Shown: one piece after another, positions 54,461 to 64,000 of the stretch
How the letters are laid out: the number at the start of each line of letters is the position of its first letter
How positions within the stretch are numbered: the first letter of the stretch is position 1
Assembly (NCBI GenBank): GCA_036322835.1
Contig: AP027304.1
Coordinates: 2,294,001 to 2,358,000, forward strand
DNA length: 64,000 bases
Direction of reading: 5' to 3'
Source of the DNA: Tenuifilaceae bacterium CYCD
GTDB lineage: Bacteria; Bacteroidota; Bacteroidia; Bacteroidales; Tenuifilaceae
Position numbers and translations under genes: made by a program
The notes under the pieces: model-generated
Told to the model about the DNA's origin: nothing
The model's database searches: none
What the model saw: only the letters and a program-made list of their open reading frames with translations

Positions 54461-57400
54461 TTATTCCATAAAATCTAAATCTTCGGTTTCTTTCGATAGT
54501 CGTTGCTCGGCTCGGCGCACTACAATTCGGTAAATTACCGGTACCAGAATAAGCGTAATCATGGTGGAGAAGGTTAGCCCTCCAATTACCGATATACCCA
54601 TTGGGCTCCAAATTTCGGAACCTTCGCCAGTGCTTAAGGCCAATGGCAGCATACCAAGAATTGTTGTGGCTGTTGTCATTAGTACAGGGCGCAAACGCGA
54701 ACGGCCGGCAAGTGTGATGGCTTCGTCGAGCTCGTACCCGCGGTCGCGCATAAGGTTGGTAAAGTCGATTAGCACAATGGCATTTTTCACCACAATTCCC
54801 ACCAGCATAATGGCCCCTAGCGCAGCAATAATGCTTAGGGTGGTTTTGGTTAGAATGAGGGCAAGGATAACACCCGTGAAGGCAAAAGGAATGGAGGCCA
54901 TGATGATGATCGGCATTTTGAACGACTCAAATTGCGATGCCATCACAATGTAAACCAAAATCATGCTGAGTAGAAGTAGTAGGCCCAAATCGGAGAATGT
55001 TTCTTCCATATCCTCGTAGGCTCCGCCCACGTCAACCATTACTCCGCTGGGAACATCAACATTTTTAATTTCGGCCTTAATCATATTGGCCATTTCGCCA
55101 AGCGATACTTTGTATGGCGTAACCGAAACCTTGACAATACGCTCGCGCCTTTCCCTTTCCACGTTAGGTGGCGACCAGAACTCTTTAACCTGCGCAATTT
55201 CGCCTAGCCTGATGATCCCATTCTGTGTGGGGATTCCAATTTGCTCAATATCGGTGATGGAGTTTCTGGAATTCTCATCGAACCTTACAATAATATCGTA
55301 TTCATCGCCGGCCTCGCGGTATTGCGATGCCGTTAGCCCTAAAACTCTGTTCCTTATAACTGCCGAAACCGTTGCGGTGTTAAGTCCGTTCTGCGACATC
55401 TTTTCCTGGTCGAGTTGGATTTGCAGCTCGGGTTTCGATTTTTCGCGGCTGATAGCAACCTCTGTTGCGCCCTTCAGTTTCTTAACCCGTTCCGCTATTT
55501 GGTTGGCCAGCGCGGTGGTTTGGTCGAAGTTATATCCATAAATTTCTACATCAACGGTATTGCCTGTGCCCCCCATTCCTTGGTCACCAGTTGTAACGCT
55601 ATACTTTACAATTTCGGGGAATGTGGCTATGTATGAGCGCAGCTTATCGGCAACCTCAAACACTGTGCGTTCGCGTTCCGAAGCGGTGGTTAGTGCAATG
55701 GTGTAGTTAATTATGTTTGATCCGGACTTTGAGAAAAGCGCGGCAAAGCTTGATTCATCAAACGTTCCTGCTGTGGTTGATACCAATTTCTTTTCAGGAA
55801 TTTCGCGGTTGATGTAATCGTCGATGGCCCGGGCTATTTTCACCGTTTCGTCAACTCTTGTTCCTGCCGTTAACTCAATGGTTGCGTTAATTTGCCCCTG
55901 GTCGCTTTGCGGTATGAACTCGGTTTTAACAAAGATGGCCGCAAGTATGATTGATCCAACAAACACTCCAATAGTTCCAAAAACCACTACCCGTTTATGG
56001 CGTAAGCACCAGTTCAGCGTTCTTACATAGAAATTGTCGAGTTTATTTAGCCAGGGAACCACAAATTTGTCGTGGCTGAACTTTCCGTGTACTTTTCTTT
56101 TCGATTCAAGTTTTAACAGCTTGGAGCTGAGCATTGGGGTTAAGGTAATAGCCGCCAACGATGAGGTTATAATTGTAATGGTTACAATCCATCCGAGTTG
56201 TTGGAACATGATACCTGCTAATCCCGATACCATTGTCATGGGGAAGAATACTGCCACAACTGTAAGTGTAGTTGCAATTACTGCAAGCCAAACCTCGTTG
56301 GTTGCGTAAATGGCTGCTTCGCGGGGTGTGCTTCCCCTTTCTATATGTTTGGAGATGTTCTCAAGCACCACAATGGCATCGTCAACCACCATTCCTATGG
56401 CTATGGATAGGGCAGATAGAGAGATGATGTTAATGGTATTGCCCGAAACACCAAGGTAGATAAAAGCTACAATCAGTGAAATAGGGATGGTAAGAACAAT
56501 AATAAACGTTGCTCTCCATCGGCCCAGGAAGAATACCACAACCAAAACAACGAACAGGAAGGCGTACATCAACGTCTCCGAAAGGTTGTTGATGGAGTGT
56601 GTAATAAAGTCGCTGGTGTCGAAGATGGTAAGAATTTGAACATCGGCAGGGAGTGTTTTCTGAAGTTCTGCCAGTTCTTTTTTTATTTCCTTGGCTATTT
56701 TAACCGTGTTGGCTCCAGATTTTTTCTGAACCATCATCTCTATTCCGGGCTTGCCGTTCATCTTGGCGTCGATAGTCATTTTCTTGATTGAGTCCCTGAC
56801 TGTGGCAACGTCTTTCAGGTAAACAGTTTTTCCTTGGTAGTTTCCTAAAACGATGTTTTTGATTTGATCGCTATTCTGGAATTCGCCCTGTATGCGTAAT
56901 GGGTAGTTCATTTGCCCCATTTCAACATTTCCCGATGGTGTATTCAGGTTTTCGGCAGCCAGTATGCCCCCAATCTGTTCAATGGTCATATTGTATGCTT
57001 CCATCCTCCGGGGGTCAATATCTACCATGATTTGTCGCTCTGGCGTACCGATAAGGGTAATAGCCCCTACACCATCAATACGGTTAAGGGGATTTACCAC
57101 TTTCTCGTCCAGCATGTTTTCCAGTCCAGCATAGCTTTCATCGGCCGTGATGGCAAAGTAAAGAATAGGCATCATGTTGGTGCTGAACTTGAAAATCACG
57201 GGATCTTCGGCCTCTTCGGGGAGGTATTTCGAGTACATCGAGAGCGCATCCCTGATATCGTTGGCCGCGCCATCCAGGTCGGTGCCAAACTCAAATTCAA
57301 GGGTAACCACGGAGAAGTTATCGCGCGATGTTGAGTAGATTTGCTTAAGGTTGCTTACGGTGTTTAATCCGTTTTCCAATGTTTCGGAGATGTTCCTTTC

Positions 57401-57577
57401 CACGTCGGATGCGTTAGCCCCGGAGTATGTTGTGAATACCATAATGGCGGGGTATTCCATTTCGGGGTAGAAATCGACAGGCAGTTTAATGAAGGAGTAT
57501 ATCCCAAAAACAATTACCGCCACAAACATCATGATGGTTGTAACAGGGTTTTTTACGGCACTTCCATAAATACTCAT
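54461..57577 (-). CDS. RND efflux transporter, AcrB/MdtBC (HAE1) family
   Basis: 1038 residues, normal length for an inner-membrane trimeric drug/proton antiporter. N-terminal helix and FPEMEYPAIMVFTTY-type start, porter domains, TM4 with the proton-relay pair in GMVVDDAIVVLENI, the VFFPMTMVSGLAGIMF segment, and the duplicated second half (MILVYIVMASQFESF, LVGIVVKNAIVLIDF, and RLRPVLMTTATTILGMLPLAL). Works with the MFP and TolC proteins encoded upstream. The substrate is not predictable; sequence is more MdtB/C-like than CusA-like because metal Met clusters are absent. Confidence 0.95.
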   Translation of the reverse strand: MSIYGSAVKNPVTTIMMFVAVIVFGIYSFIKLPVDFYPEMEYPAIMVFTTYSGANASDVERNISETLENGLNTVSNLKQIYSTSRDNFSVVTLEFEFGTDLDGAANDIRDALSMYSKYLPEEAEDPVIFKFSTNMMPILYFAITADESYAGLENMLDEKVVNPLNRIDGVGAITLIGTPERQIMVDIDPRRMEAYNMTIEQIGGILAAENLNTPSGNVEMGQMNYPLRIQGEFQNSDQIKNIVLGNYQGKTVYLKDVATVRDSIKKMTIDAKMNGKPGIEMMVQKKSGANTVKIAKEIKKELAELQKTLPADVQILTIFDTSDFITHSINNLSETLMYAFLFVVLVVVFFLGRWRATFIIVLTIPISLIVAFIYLGVSGNTINIISLSALSIAIGMVVDDAIVVLENISKHIERGSTPREAAIYATNEVWLAVIATTLTVVAVFFPMTMVSGLAGIMFQQLGWIVTITIITSSLAAITLTPMLSSKLLKLESKRKVHGKFSHDKFVVPWLNKLDNFYVRTLNWCLRHKRVVVFGTIGVFVGSIILAAIFVKTEFIPQSDQGQINATIELTAGTRVDETVKIARAIDDYINREIPEKKLVSTTAGTFDESSFAALFSKSGSNIINYTIALTTASERERTVFEVADKLRSYIATFPEIVKYSVTTGDQGMGGTGNTVDVEIYGYNFDQTTALANQIAERVKKLKGATEVAISREKSKPELQIQLDQEKMSQNGLNTATVSAVIRNRVLGLTASQYREAGDEYDIIVRFDENSRNSITDIEQIGIPTQNGIIRLGEIAQVKEFWSPPNVERERRERIVKVSVTPYKVSLGEMANMIKAEIKNVDVPSGVMVDVGGAYEDMEETFSDLGLLLLLSMILVYIVMASQFESFKMPIIIMASIPFAFTGVILALILTKTTLSIIAALGAIMLVGIVVKNAIVLIDFTNLMRDRGYELDEAITLAGRSRLRPVLMTTATTILGMLPLALSTGEGSEIWSPMGISVIGGLTFSTMITLILVPVIYRIVVRRAEQRLSKETEDLDFME

Positions 57578-57625
57578 GTCTGTGTTTTTTAGTTAATTAA
57601 GGTTTAACGATAGGTGTACCATAAA

Positions 57626-58681
57626 TTATTGTACCACGTTTATGCGTGAGCCATCCAGAAGTTTTCCTTGTCCTGCAACTATTATTTTGTCGCCTTCTTT
57701 TATTTCGTTGGAGATAACTTCGAGTTTGTCATCATAGCGGTCGCCTACTTCAACAAGAACTTTTCGGGCGGTGTGGTCGTTGTTGCTTAAGAATAGATAA
57801 CGATCATTAGTACCTTCCTGCTTGATAACCGCAATTGCTGGAACAACCAAAGCGTATTCTTCGCCAATATTTAACGAAAAGCGGGCAAACATTCCTGGAC
57901 GCAATGCTTCGTCGGAATTTTTAACCACAAGTTCAACCGGGAAGGTGCGCGAATCGGTGTTGATTGTTGGGTATACCAGACTAACCTCGCCCTCGAATTG
58001 CCTGCCCTTAAAAACATCAACATCAATAGATACCTTCATCCCTTTTTTTATAACGGGGTAGTACTTTTCGGTGATGTTGATTTTTGCTTTCAGCGGATTT
58101 ATTTGCATAAGCGTTACTATGGCTGCTTTGCCTGCCGATGTGTTTGGCGATCCTGAGTATAATTCACCATTTTCGAAATACTTTCCGGTTACAATTCCAT
58201 TTATGGGTGATAGTAAGGTCGTATTCTGGTTGAGGAAATCAACATTGGATTTTAGAACTTCGTATTGTGTTTTTGCCGCATCGTACTGCTGCTCCGATAT
58301 GCTGTTGAGTTTGCGGAGTGTATCCATACGTTCGTAATTAATACGAGCATTCTGAAACTGCTCATTGGCTTGCATCAGTTGGGTTCTATCCATGCGGGCA
58401 ATAATTTCGCCTTTCTTTACATGGCTACCAACCTCAACGTAAATCTCCTCGATACGGCCAGGCGCAGCAGGGGCGTAGTTAATCTCTTCGAAAGGTAATA
58501 GGTTGGCAGTATTATCGATTCTGCGGCTCACTTTTTGTTTTTCTAAAACCATTGTTTTTACATTGTAAACGGTAGAATCGATGGTTGGATTAGCCGTGTT
58601 GTCCGATACGGGTTTCTCACCGCACGATACCACAAGTATTGCAATTGCTATTCCGATTGCGAGTGATGAAATTTTTCTCAT
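57626..58681 (-). CDS. Membrane fusion protein (HlyD/AcrA family) lipoprotein
   Basis: 351 residues from ATG 58681 (MRKISSLAIGIAIAILVVSCGEK, lipobox Cys about 20); 24 upstream bases are open but would precede a normal signal. Lipoyl-like half motifs (GRIEEIYVEVGSHVKKGEIIARMD; LLSPINGIVTGKYFENGELY), a short coiled hairpin between, beta-barrel (INITEKYYPVIKKGMKVSIDV) and membrane-proximal part with VVAGQGKLLDGSRI. Periplasmic adaptor connecting RND pump and outer-membrane channel. Confidence 0.94.
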   Translation of the reverse strand: MRKISSLAIGIAIAILVVSCGEKPVSDNTANPTIDSTVYNVKTMVLEKQKVSRRIDNTANLLPFEEINYAPAAPGRIEEIYVEVGSHVKKGEIIARMDRTQLMQANEQFQNARINYERMDTLRKLNSISEQQYDAAKTQYEVLKSNVDFLNQNTTLLSPINGIVTGKYFENGELYSGSPNTSAGKAAIVTLMQINPLKAKINITEKYYPVIKKGMKVSIDVDVFKGRQFEGEVSLVYPTINTDSRTFPVELVVKNSDEALRPGMFARFSLNIGEEYALVVPAIAVIKQEGTNDRYLFLSNNDHTARKVLVEVGDRYDDKLEVISNEIKEGDKIIVAGQGKLLDGSRINVVQ

Positions 58682-58708
58682 TTTATCTGTTTTAGTATTA
58701 TTCAATTT

Positions 58709-60106
58709 TTATAGTTTACTATATAGCTTATCAAGCGATAGTTGTGCCTGGAGTAGGGTTAAAACCGACGACCAGTAGTTATTTTCGGCAGTTAGGTAGT
58801 TACTGTTTGCCTGGGTTAGATCGAAACTCGAGGCTAAGCCTTGCTTAAACTTGTTCTGCGTTCTGGTGTAAACTCGTTCTGCTGTGGCAACGTTGTCCTT
58901 TTGGGTGTTGTAGTTGTCCAATGCATTTTGATAGTTGAAAAGCAATTGCTTTTGTTGGGTCTCCAGCTGATCCCTGAGCATTTCCTGGTTGCGTTGCGCT
59001 ATGTCGAGGTTTATTTTGGCCTGCAATACCTTTGACATACGCATGCCGCTCGATAGAATAGGCACTGTAACGCTGATGCCTGCTAGGTTGTTGGGTGTCA
59101 TATCAAACCCTGTTGTTTTGAACTTTTTTGTATAGCTGTAGTAGCCGGCAATTGTTGGTGTGTATGCCCAGTTGTTCAGATCAACCTCTTTTTTTGAAAG
59201 AGAAACCTGCGACTCCATCATTTGGTAGTTGATGTTATCCCTTAAATCAAAATTAGATACGCCTGGCGTATAGTTGTCAACATTGTTGATAAACGTATTT
59301 AAACTATCAACTAGGGTAATGGTGACATTCGGAGTAACCCCCAGTTGGAACTTAAGCATGTTGTAGTTTAGTTGATTCATTCGCTCCAACGATTTTTGCG
59401 AGTTTTTAAGTTGGCTAACCGTAATTTTGATTTGGTCAACATCAGTTTCCTCGGCAACCCCAGTTTTGTAAAGGTTGGTTGTGTGAATAAGTATATCGTT
59501 CAGGTTCGAAATGTTTTGTTCTAAAATTTTAATCGATTGCTCGGTGGTTAGAATGACGTAGTAGGTGTTAATAATATTTTCTTTTACGTCAAGCGTACTG
59601 GCGGTTAGGCTTTGGTTGGCAAGCCGTTGTGCAATTTTAGCCATGCGTATTCCGGCATAGTATTGCCCGCTGAATATCAGCTGCGATAGCTGAACTTTGC
59701 CGCTGAACTGGTCGCTCATGACAATTGGCTCCGACGATCCAAACATTTGCCCTAAATACGCGGCCATAGCTCTATCCCCATCATCGAAAGGTGGACTATT
59801 AAAATCGATGTTGCTGGAAGAACCACTGGCAAGGCTAAATTCCATTTCGTAGTTGAAATAGGTCATATAGTCTAAGCTACCTTCAATTTGGGGTAGTCCG
59901 CTTGCAATGGTTTCCCAAAGTTTTTTATTAGATATAGCAATCTGATCCTTTGCATTTAGTAACGATCTGTTGTATTGCAGCGCATGGTTCTGCGCTTCAG
60001 CTAGGGATAGTTTAAGGGTATCAGTATTTGATCCCTCTTGTCCCGAAGCAGTATAGGAGAAGATTGCTCCAATTAAAACCAGTAATCCTTTGTAAAGCCA
60101 TTTCAT
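58709..60106 (-). CDS. TolC-family outer membrane channel
   Basis: 465 residues. Signal peptide ending at YTASGQ, then two OEP repeats: LSLAEAQNHALQYNRSL and the second half starting near FDLRDNINYQMMESQ, with long heptad helices (QLETQQKQLLFNYQNALDNY, VYTRTQNKFKQGLASSFDLTQANSNYL). First structural gene of the efflux operon, 24 bases after tetR. Provides the exit duct across the outer membrane. Confidence 0.94.
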   Translation of the reverse strand: MKWLYKGLLVLIGAIFSYTASGQEGSNTDTLKLSLAEAQNHALQYNRSLLNAKDQIAISNKKLWETIASGLPQIEGSLDYMTYFNYEMEFSLASGSSSNIDFNSPPFDDGDRAMAAYLGQMFGSSEPIVMSDQFSGKVQLSQLIFSGQYYAGIRMAKIAQRLANQSLTASTLDVKENIINTYYVILTTEQSIKILEQNISNLNDILIHTTNLYKTGVAEETDVDQIKITVSQLKNSQKSLERMNQLNYNMLKFQLGVTPNVTITLVDSLNTFINNVDNYTPGVSNFDLRDNINYQMMESQVSLSKKEVDLNNWAYTPTIAGYYSYTKKFKTTGFDMTPNNLAGISVTVPILSSGMRMSKVLQAKINLDIAQRNQEMLRDQLETQQKQLLFNYQNALDNYNTQKDNVATAERVYTRTQNKFKQGLASSFDLTQANSNYLTAENNYWSSVLTLLQAQLSLDKLYSKL

Positions 60107-60130
60107 AAATTTTCGTGTTTAATTTATTAT

Positions 60131-60763
60131 TTATATGGTATTTATATCGTCAATATCGAAATTTAGCAGTTTGCCTTCCAGCAGTTCAATTCCTTTCTGG
60201 TTGGCAATGCCTCTGATGTGGTAAACAAATACTTCCTGAAAGAATTTGCTTGAGGTGAATTCTTCTATGCTAAAAAAATCATTGTCAATTATATTTTCAA
60301 TTCTAGATAGTTGCAATTTTGCAATGATACTGTCATCGAGGTCTTTTCTGTATAAGCCCTCTTGTTTTCCTTTAGAAATGTTGTTTATTATACATGTGAG
60401 CATTTTCTTTCGACGTGCATTTACAAGCCTTTCGTAGTGCGCTGGGTAGTATTTTTTTAAATCGAAAACAGTACCGTGATTTACTTTTTTAATTCTTTGG
60501 TTAATAATTTTGCTTACAAGTAGCAATTCCTCTATTGCGTTTAAACTGGAGTTGCAATGGCAATCAACATCGGAGTGTATTCCCTCAATCTGAAGATCAA
60601 TGGCTTTTCCGACCAAATCATCTTTGTCGGAAACATACTTGTACAACGTCTTTTTCGAAATTCCAAGATTCGATGCAACATCGTCCATGGTTATGCTTTT
60701 TATGCCATAGCGCATGTATAAATCATTCACTTTTTCGAGTATAAACTTGAATTCTTCGTTCAT
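60131..60763 (-). CDS. TetR-family transcriptional regulator
   Basis: 210 residues. N-terminal helix-turn-helix: MRYGIKSITMDDVASNLGIS followed by KKTLYKYVSDKDDLV (about 18-52). The variable ligand-binding C-terminal part contains HCNCS- like and YRKDLDDSIIAKLQLSRIENI helices. Heads the TolC-MFP-RND-PII operon, so it probably represses that operon and responds to a pump substrate. Confidence 0.92.
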   Translation of the reverse strand: MNEEFKFILEKVNDLYMRYGIKSITMDDVASNLGISKKTLYKYVSDKDDLVGKAIDLQIEGIHSDVDCHCNSSLNAIEELLLVSKIINQRIKKVNHGTVFDLKKYYPAHYERLVNARRKKMLTCIINNISKGKQEGLYRKDLDDSIIAKLQLSRIENIIDNDFFSIEEFTSSKFFQEVFVYHIRGIANQKGIELLEGKLLNFDIDDINTI

Positions 60764-61070
60764 ATTGATTTGGAAACTTTGGGTACAAAAGTAATAAAAA
60801 ACGTTTCCTGGGGTTTTGGCTGAATGTTAAATTTTTCTTAATTTATATTAATAAAAACTAGTCTTGTTGTCTGATAATAAGATGTCAAAGCTATGATTAG
60901 AGAATGGAAATAGGAATATAATTTCGATGAAATGGTTTTATTCGGGAGTGAAGCCGTTGCTTTTGACGATAAATAAATGTGATGCAAGGTTGATTCATGT
61001 CAATAATTGATAATTTTCGATATGTTGAGTTGAGTTTTTCATTTGTTAGGCATAAATTGTCTTTTAAAGC
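60764..61070. other. Divergent intergenic region of tetR and the TonB-dependent receptor
   Basis: 307 bases. On the minus strand TACTTTTG (60793-60786), an exact -7 type box, lies about 22 bases from the tetR start; no clear -33 partner or palindromic operator was found. The half towards the receptor gene is AT-rich with nothing recognised. Confidence 0.45.
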
Positions 61071-63251
61071 ATGAAATTTTTTATGAAAAAGATTTTGTTC
61101 AAATGGCTATTGGCGTTTACGCTTGCGTTAAATACACAGTTTTTAGTGGCGCAGCAAATAGCCGATACGTCAATTGATCGTAAGATATATGAATTGGGCC
61201 TAGAAGAGTTACTCAATATAACTGTGGTTTCAGCATCAAAAATTGAGCAACAGCAGTCTCAAGCGCCTAACATTATTTATGCTGTCCCAAAGGACCTGAT
61301 TAACGGGCATGGTTGGAACTCTATGAATGATATGCTTTCGTTCTATCCCGGGTACTTTATTTCAAGAGATTACGAGAGGCGAACGCTTGGCTTTCGTGGA
61401 ATGTTTGAGGGTTGGAACAATAACCATATACTTATGATGATTGATGGGATTCCAGTTAACGATAATTTATATGGAACGGCTTATACGTGGGAAATAACTC
61501 CATTGAATTTTTCAAATTCTATTGAAATTATTTGTGGCCCAGGAGGCGCTCTTTATGGCTCAAATGCCATGAACGGCGTGATAACAATGAATACCCTTAG
61601 GGCTAACGATCTCAAGGGTGTTGGGAATGCACGGGTGGGTATAGGATCGAATAACTGTCAATATTACGATATTGTTACAGGTGCCGAAAACAATGATTTT
61701 GGTATTGTTGCATCGTTTAGCCATTTCAATACCGATGGAAATGAGTATATGTCATACGATGCCTCTGGCAGAGTGGATGGAATAGGAAATCCTCTTAAAA
61801 TAGAGGTAAGTGACAATCGGGATAATTCCTATTTCTTTGCTAAGATCTATGGGAAAAACTTTTATGATGGGCTGATGTTTCAGTATCACGAGCAGCGTTG
61901 GGATTTTCAGACTGGTCATGGATGGCTATTTGTAATTCCAGATAGGCCGGAAGATATGAAGGAATACCGTAGAATTTTTGCTTTACGATATGCTCCTGCA
62001 AGGCTTGATAAGTTGTTCGGTTACGAATTCACTTCCAGGTTTCAGATTCATGGAATAGATTGGGATATGAGGTACTATCAGGATGGAGCATTGAATGGAG
62101 CATATCCCAGCGGTGCGTCTGAGTATCTTAAGACTGACGCTAAGGATTTATTTTTTAGGGCTCAGGTTAATTATAGGCAAAGTGACCATAATGTAATTAT
62201 AGGAATAGAGAGTTCAACATTCTTTTATAATGGAGATAAAATACATAGCTCCAATGTTAATTTAAATTATAGAGGAGATAATTCTAGTGAAGATTATCAT
62301 AGGTTAAACCCTTGGCTGGAATATGTGTATGAAAAGCCGGTATATAATATAGCCTCGTATTTGCAATACATTTCACCGAGATTGTTTGATCGACTACAAA
62401 TAACTCTTAGTGGACGATTCGATAGAATGTTTTTCGATTACAAGGACACCATGATGGTCAATCCAAATAAATCGAAGTATTTTCAAATGTTCACACCTAG
62501 AGTTGCAATGGTTTACTCTTTTAACAATCAATTGCTTGTTAAAGCAATCTACGGAAGGGCATTTCGTACACCATCTCCTACCGAAATGTTCGGCTTAAAT
62601 ACCTATACTCTAGCATCGAATATTGACGAGTTGAAGCCAGAGATAGTTACGAATGTTGATGTGGGCGTTGTTTGGGAGCCTCGAACTGGATTAAAAGTGA
62701 GAGTGAACTCATTCTTGGTAAATTTCCAGAATCAGATTGCATATAGTGTGGCAAATAAGAATTTGAGTACAAATGTTTATACATTGAAAACAGCCGGAAT
62801 GGAATTTTCTGCACAGTATGCAACTCAATCCTTTTCAGGTTTTGCAAATATGTCGTACTTCAGACGCATTGATGAAACTGTTTTGGATAGTACAATCTCC
62901 GAAAATGGTTCTAGGATAACATGGGCTCCATCAATGCTTATAAAAGCAGGTTTTTTGTATAAGTACAATAGGTTTAGCGTGTCGTCACTTTTTTACTATC
63001 AGAACAAATCTTACCGACGGAACTCCGACAAGTTTGATGAAATGGAGAAATTTAGATCATACAATTATGTTGATGGCTGGGTTACTGTCGATTTAAAAGG
63101 AACTTTTAGGTTTACAAACAAATCAGAAATAGGGATTTCTATAAAGAATGTGTTGGATGCAGAGCGGTATTTTGTTAAGAATAATCCCTATATGTTCGAT
63201 TATAAGTTGGAGGGTAGGATAATTACGGGGGAATATATTGTTAAGTTCTGA
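61071..63251 (+). CDS. TonB-dependent outer membrane receptor
   Basis: 726 residues. Signal peptide (MKKILFKWLLAFTLALNTQFLVAQQ; start at 61071 or the in-frame ATG at 61083). Plug domain from about 45: ITVVSASKIEQQQSQAPNII, DMLSFYPGYF, RRTLGFRGMFEGWNN, MMIDGIPVNDNLYG and IEIICGPGGALYGSNAMNGVI. The rest alternates aromatic-rich beta strands and ends with a C-terminal strand finishing GEYIVKF. There is no carboxypeptidase-D-like N-terminal domain and no SusD partner, so it belongs to the vitamin/siderophore-like receptors rather than SusC-type glycan importers. Ligand unknown. Confidence 0.92.
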   Translation: MKFFMKKILFKWLLAFTLALNTQFLVAQQIADTSIDRKIYELGLEELLNITVVSASKIEQQQSQAPNIIYAVPKDLINGHGWNSMNDMLSFYPGYFISRDYERRTLGFRGMFEGWNNNHILMMIDGIPVNDNLYGTAYTWEITPLNFSNSIEIICGPGGALYGSNAMNGVITMNTLRANDLKGVGNARVGIGSNNCQYYDIVTGAENNDFGIVASFSHFNTDGNEYMSYDASGRVDGIGNPLKIEVSDNRDNSYFFAKIYGKNFYDGLMFQYHEQRWDFQTGHGWLFVIPDRPEDMKEYRRIFALRYAPARLDKLFGYEFTSRFQIHGIDWDMRYYQDGALNGAYPSGASEYLKTDAKDLFFRAQVNYRQSDHNVIIGIESSTFFYNGDKIHSSNVNLNYRGDNSSEDYHRLNPWLEYVYEKPVYNIASYLQYISPRLFDRLQITLSGRFDRMFFDYKDTMMVNPNKSKYFQMFTPRVAMVYSFNNQLLVKAIYGRAFRTPSPTEMFGLNTYTLASNIDELKPEIVTNVDVGVVWEPRTGLKVRVNSFLVNFQNQIAYSVANKNLSTNVYTLKTAGMEFSAQYATQSFSGFANMSYFRRIDETVLDSTISENGSRITWAPSMLIKAGFLYKYNRFSVSSLFYYQNKSYRRNSDKFDEMEKFRSYNYVDGWVTVDLKGTFRFTNKSEIGISIKNVLDAERYFVKNNPYMFDYKLEGRIITGEYIVKF

Positions 63252-63343
63252 TACTATTAAAGAATTCTCAAAGATTTTCTAAGTTTTTGGTGGGGTGTTT
63301 TAAAGTTTGGTTGTATTATACTTAGAACTAAAAACATCAAATC

Positions 63344-63766
63344 ATGAAAATTCAATTAAAACTATTGATAATAGTTGTTTTAATCCTTACGCTAGGTAAT
63401 TTTAATGTTTATTCGCAAAGGGATGCGAAGAATAAATCAAATCCACCACATAAAACAGTTGTGGCGAAAAAACAAAATAGATGGGTTAAGCGAGTTGCGT
63501 ACCACCCAGGTTGGGCTCCAAGGCGAGTATACTACCATCGTTGGGTGTATTTTCCAAAGCACAACTTTTATTGGGATAATGTTAAGCAGGTTTACATTTA
63601 TCGTAGTGGCCTGAAATGGGTTGCAGTGGCAACATTGCCAAAGTCTTATGTGAATGTTGATTTAGAAAAAGAAAAAAGTGTGGAATTAACCGATGTTGAT
63701 GATTTTACCGAAACAGTTTACGATAAGAATGACGAGCATATTAAAACGTTAAAGGTTGAGGAGTAA
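63344..63766 (+). CDS. Small secreted aromatic-rich protein, hypothetical
   Basis: 140 residues with a signal peptide (MKIQLKLLIIVVLILTLGNFNVYSQ). The middle is rich in Tyr, Trp, His and Arg (WAPRRVYYHRWVYFPKHNFYW, here listed as one 20-residue-scale stretch around 60-80, then QVYIYRSGLKWV), a pattern seen in small envelope proteins of the phylum whose role is unknown. The acidic C-terminus probably is disordered. 92 bases after the receptor gene. Confidence 0.55.
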   Translation: MKIQLKLLIIVVLILTLGNFNVYSQRDAKNKSNPPHKTVVAKKQNRWVKRVAYHPGWAPRRVYYHRWVYFPKHNFYWDNVKQVYIYRSGLKWVAVATLPKSYVNVDLEKEKSVELTDVDDFTETVYDKNDEHIKTLKVEE

Positions 63767-63790
63767 TTTATAAAGATTGAAGGTTGATAG

Positions 63791-63824
63791 AAAAAAGGGA
63801 TATCGAAAAAGATATCCCTTTTTT
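63791..63824. terminator. Bidirectional terminator
   Basis: AAAAAAGGGATATC, loop GAAAAA, GATATCCCTTTTTT: a perfect 14-bp stem between two convergent genes (stops at 63766 and 63826). Confidence 0.9.
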
Positions 63825-63825
63825 C

Positions 63826-64000
63826 TTATTCTATTTTGAACTTAAGATTTTCTTCTGTTTTATTACCAAGTTTATCGGTGACAATTATGGTTAATGTATA
63901 AATCTTGCCTTGCGCCAGTTTTTCAATTGGGTTCTTGTAAGGAGTTAACTTCCCTTGGTCAATTGAATAGTTAATGGTTGCATCGCCTGAAAGATTATCG
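63826..64000 (-). CDS. C-terminal end of a surface/secreted protein with Ig-like domain, partial
   Basis: Only the last 57 codons are in the window, read on the minus strand and ending in TAA at 63828-63826. The sequence GDATINYSIDQGKLTPYKNP, then IEKLAQGKIYTLTIIVTDK and NKTEENLKFKIE resembles the OmpL47/Ig-like beta-sandwich repeats in which a Tyr-Ser-x-Asp turn precedes a strand and a TDxxGN turn ends it. No sorting domain follows. Function unknown. Confidence 0.65.
   Translation of the reverse strand, partial: DNLSGDATINYSIDQGKLTPYKNPIEKLAQGKIYTLTIIVTDKLGNKTEENLKFKIE

Overview
The window looks like a chromosome segment from a Bacteroidota bacterium, most likely of the Bacteroidales/Marinilabiliales type; the exact genus is not decided. 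The support is a giant protein with a type IX secretion C-terminal sorting domain, SecDF-family and DUF4349/DUF4369-like lipoproteins typical of the phylum, a GT3-type glycogen synthase fused to a glucan phosphorylase, an MreBCD-PBP2-RodA operon headed by purH, TAnnTTTG-type promoter boxes, and scarcity of Shine-Dalgarno sequences. No rRNA, tRNA, CRISPR array, insertion sequence or prophage was recognised.

Layout. 1-1.2 kb: the 5' part of a lipoprotein related to the periplasmic part of SecD, cut by the window edge, then a frameshifted DUF1905/YdeI-like pseudogene. 1.26-5.74 kb: an accessory islet with a tightly coupled three-gene operon (HigB/RelE-like candidate toxin, XRE antitoxin-like protein, SecB-like chaperone), i.e. 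a candidate toxin-antitoxin-chaperone system, next to a single-chain type ISP/IIG-like restriction-modification enzyme whose specificity region has different base composition. 5.9-8.5 kb: small envelope and hypothetical genes. 8.8-13.3 kb: a GT2 glycosyltransferase, queG, ahcY and ribF. 13.5-22.7 kb: a four-gene glycogen cluster, transcribed as debranching enzyme, GT4 transferase, GH57 amylase, then the synthase-phosphorylase fusion. 22.9-24.9 kb: a TlpA-like lipoprotein and ksgA. 25.1-35.3 kb: a TPR-LytS sensor kinase and LytTR regulator followed by a 2324-residue GLUG/MBG repeat protein probably exported by the type IX system. 35.5-38.1 kb: a MacB-like permease and a serine beta-lactamase-family lipoprotein. 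38.4-45.6 kb: purH followed by the rod-shape genes. 45.6-51.8 kb: AcpH-like and LpxH-like enzymes, a thioredoxin-fold lipoprotein without its cysteines, an aminotransferase, a GT2 enzyme and an oligopeptide-type ABC permease. 51.8-52.3 kb: a non-coding stretch of short palindromic repeats. 52.3-54.0 kb: lysS. 54.1-60.8 kb: a TetR-TolC-MFP-RND efflux operon ending in a small PII/CutA-like protein. 60.8-64 kb: a TonB-dependent receptor, a small secreted protein and the 3' end of a further surface protein.

Most of the window is conserved housekeeping. The least ordinary parts are the toxin-antitoxin-chaperone candidate with its restriction enzyme neighbour, the SecD-like lipoprotein, the tandem arrays inside the MBG protein, the synthase-phosphorylase fusion, the PII-like protein in the efflux operon, and the cysteine-less thioredoxin-fold protein. 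All assignments rest on reading motifs by eye; no database search was run.
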